From contig NZ_CP159485.1 of the NCBI RefSeq assembly GCF_040515995.1, positions 62,001 to 126,000 on the forward strand: 64,000 nucleotides of DNA, written 5' to 3'. Each line of letters starts with the position of its first letter. Position 1 is the first letter of the stretch. Under the pieces are notes generated by a model. That model saw only the letters and a list, made by a program, of their open reading frames with translations, ran no database searches and was not told the origin of the DNA. The translations under genes and the position numbers were made by a program. This document shows positions 63,215-64,000 of this stretch, in pieces. The stretch comes from Proteinivorax hydrogeniformans. GTDB lineage: Bacteria > Bacillota > Proteinivoracia > Proteinivoracales > Proteinivoracaceae.

Positions 63215-63332
63215 TATCCAGTGACAAAAGCGAAGAGGATCCACCGGTTCCCATCTCGAACACCGCAGTTAAGCTCTTCAGCGCCGATGGTACTTGGGGT
63301 TTACCCCCTGGAAGAGTAGGACGTCGCTGGGT
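63215..63332 (+). rRNA. 5S ribosomal RNA
   Basis: About 118 nt; ATCCAGTGAC pairs with GTCGCTGGGT at the ends; contains AGCGAAGAGG, CCCATCTCGAACAC and AAGCTCTTCAGCGCCGATGG. Ends approximate. Confidence 0.95.
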
Positions 63333-63340
63333 TAAAATGT

Positions 63341-63415
63341 TCCTCAGTAGCTCAACGGTGGAGCAACCGGCTGTTAACCGGTAGGTTGTAGGTTCAAATC
63401 CTACCTGAGGAGCCA
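63341..63415 (+). tRNA. tRNA-Asn (GTT)
   Basis: 75-nt cloverleaf, TCCTCAG/CTGAGGA acceptor, anticodon loop CTGTTAA, encoded CCA; eight bases after 5S, cotranscribed with the rRNA operon. Confidence 0.97.
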
Positions 63416-63425
63416 AAAGTTTAAT

Positions 63426-63462
63426 AAAAATCTTATGGATATAACATCCATAAGATTTTTTT
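63426..63462 (+). terminator. Terminator of the rRNA operon
   Basis: AAAAATCTTATGGAT pairs with ATCCATAAGATTTTT around a 5-nt loop, followed by T. Confidence 0.93.
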
Positions 63463-63565
63463 GTTATATATAGCTGTATATTAACAACACTTTGATAAAT
63501 AATAAAAGAAGTCTAAAACTAGTTTTTTATAGGGATAACCTTTTAAAAAAATAGGAGTGAAAAAG

Positions 63566-64000
63566 GTGTTTACATATAAAATTGACGATAATATTCACTT
63601 AGAGCTACTTCAGCAAGTTCATTTCGATGGTTTACTCAATGTGCTAAAGAGAAACCAAAAAGACCTTGGAAAGTGGATGTCGTGGATTGGCACCACTTGT
63701 AGTATTGGGGATTACCAAAAGTTTATGAACAGGATGCTTTCTCGGAACGTTAAGGGATTAGATATACATAGTATAATTTTCTATAATAACATAATTGTAG
63801 GCGGAATTTGTTTAACTGACATTGATAAAACTAATAAAAAAGCAGATGCCGGGTACTGGCTAGATTTTGCCTACAGAAAAAGAGGTGTTATTACAAAAGT
63901 TTTACCACACATGATCGAGTACGCCTTTTTTAGTTTAAAACTAAATAGAGTAAATATAGTTTGCTCTGTAGTAAACAGCGATAGTAACAAAGTTCCACAA
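63566..64000 (+). CDS. GNAT N-acetyltransferase (RimJ/RimL type), 5' part
   Basis: Open from GTG 63566 to the window end (145 codons, no stop). AGGAG lies 8 nt upstream. The protein resembles RimJ/RimL acetyltransferases: DNIHLELLQQVHFDGLLNVL then DLGKWMSWIGTTCSIGDYQKFM, and a core with IIVGGICLTDIDKTNKKADAGYWL, where the beta strands precede the acetyl-CoA loop, written here as RKRGVITKVLPHMIEYAF, and LNRVNIVCSVVNSDS near the end. Acceptor could be a ribosomal protein or a small amine. Cut off by the window edge. Confidence 0.85.
   Translation, partial: MFTYKIDDNIHLELLQQVHFDGLLNVLKRNQKDLGKWMSWIGTTCSIGDYQKFMNRMLSRNVKGLDIHSIIFYNNIIVGGICLTDIDKTNKKADAGYWLDFAYRKRGVITKVLPHMIEYAFFSLKLNRVNIVCSVVNSDSNKVPQ

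Overview
The window reads as a chromosomal segment of a low-GC, anaerobic, endospore-forming Firmicute of class Clostridia. The signs are AT-rich codon use with many TTG and GTG starts, strong AGGAGG-type ribosome sites, a B12-dependent (class II) ribonucleotide reductase, many sporulation genes (spoVG, spoVT, a spoVB-like flippase, yabP, yabQ, spoIIE) and formate-tetrahydrofolate ligase. Gene order matches the conserved Firmicute block around ispE-purR-spoVG-glmU-prs-ctc-pth-mfd-spoVT-mazG-yabP-yabQ-divIC-spoIIE-tilS-hpt-ftsH-coaX-dusB-greA-lysS-rrn. An Anaerobranca/Proteinivorax-like relative is possible, but that is a guess from memory of gene content, not a computed result.

Layout. 1-4.8 kb: the 3' end of nrdJ, then a cyanophycin pair (cphB, cphA). 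4.9-12.8 kb: ispE, a MobA-like nucleotidyltransferase, purR, threonine ammonia-lyase, spoVG, glmU, prs, ctc and pth. 12.8-15.1 kb: a fluoride riboswitch followed by a cation/proton antiporter, a CBS protein and a small PrsW-like membrane protein. 15.1-26.9 kb: mfd, a PrsA-like lipoprotein foldase, spoVT, a flippase, mazG, HU, a SpoIID-like lipoprotein, yabP, yabQ, divIC, an S1-domain protein and a Ppx/GppA protein. 26.9-27.4 kb: five tRNA genes (fMet, Val, fMet, Glu, Val). 27.4-34.5 kb: spoIIE, an unknown gene whose start lies in a hairpin, tilS, hpt and ftsH. 34.5-41.7 kb: a complete histidine-to-formiminoglutamate pathway (hutH, hutU, ftcD, hutI) and fhs. 41.7-43.6 kb: an intact IS1182-type element. 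43.6-45.0 kb: the only minus-strand gene, a CPBP-like membrane protein. 45.1-49.8 kb: nadA, nadB, nadC, coaX and a cysteine-less rhodanese-like protein. 49.9-53.0 kb: a GGDEF protein, an unknown protein and dusB. 53.0-55.6 kb: a three-gene cassette (HTH regulator, 'quinate 5-dehydrogenase'-type protein, acyl-ACP-reductase-like protein). 55.6-57.8 kb: greA and lysS. 57.9-63.5 kb: an rRNA operon (16S, tRNA-Ile, tRNA-Ala, 23S, 5S, tRNA-Asn), then the start of a GNAT acetyltransferase that runs off the window.

How the parts fit. Histidine breakdown would yield glutamate and formimino-THF; fhs could recover ATP from formyl-THF if the missing cyclodeaminase and FolD are encoded elsewhere. Cyanophycin (arginine/aspartate polymer) storage fits an amino-acid-using lifestyle. 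Regulatory DNA is unusually readable: a sigma-H promoter before spoVG and probably another before the HU gene, a sigma-G/F-type promoter before spoVT, a Spo0A-type promoter with 21-bp spacing before spoIIE, PurR-box-like sites before purR, and a fluoride riboswitch.

The best leads for something undescribed are: (1) the regulator/dehydrogenase-like/AAR-like cassette between dusB and greA; (2) two related 103-nt intervening sequences at different sites in one 23S gene, with a compensatory base-pair change; (3) the three-gene unit behind the fluoride riboswitch; (4) the unknown gene at 30 kb whose ribosome site sits in a 21-bp hairpin.
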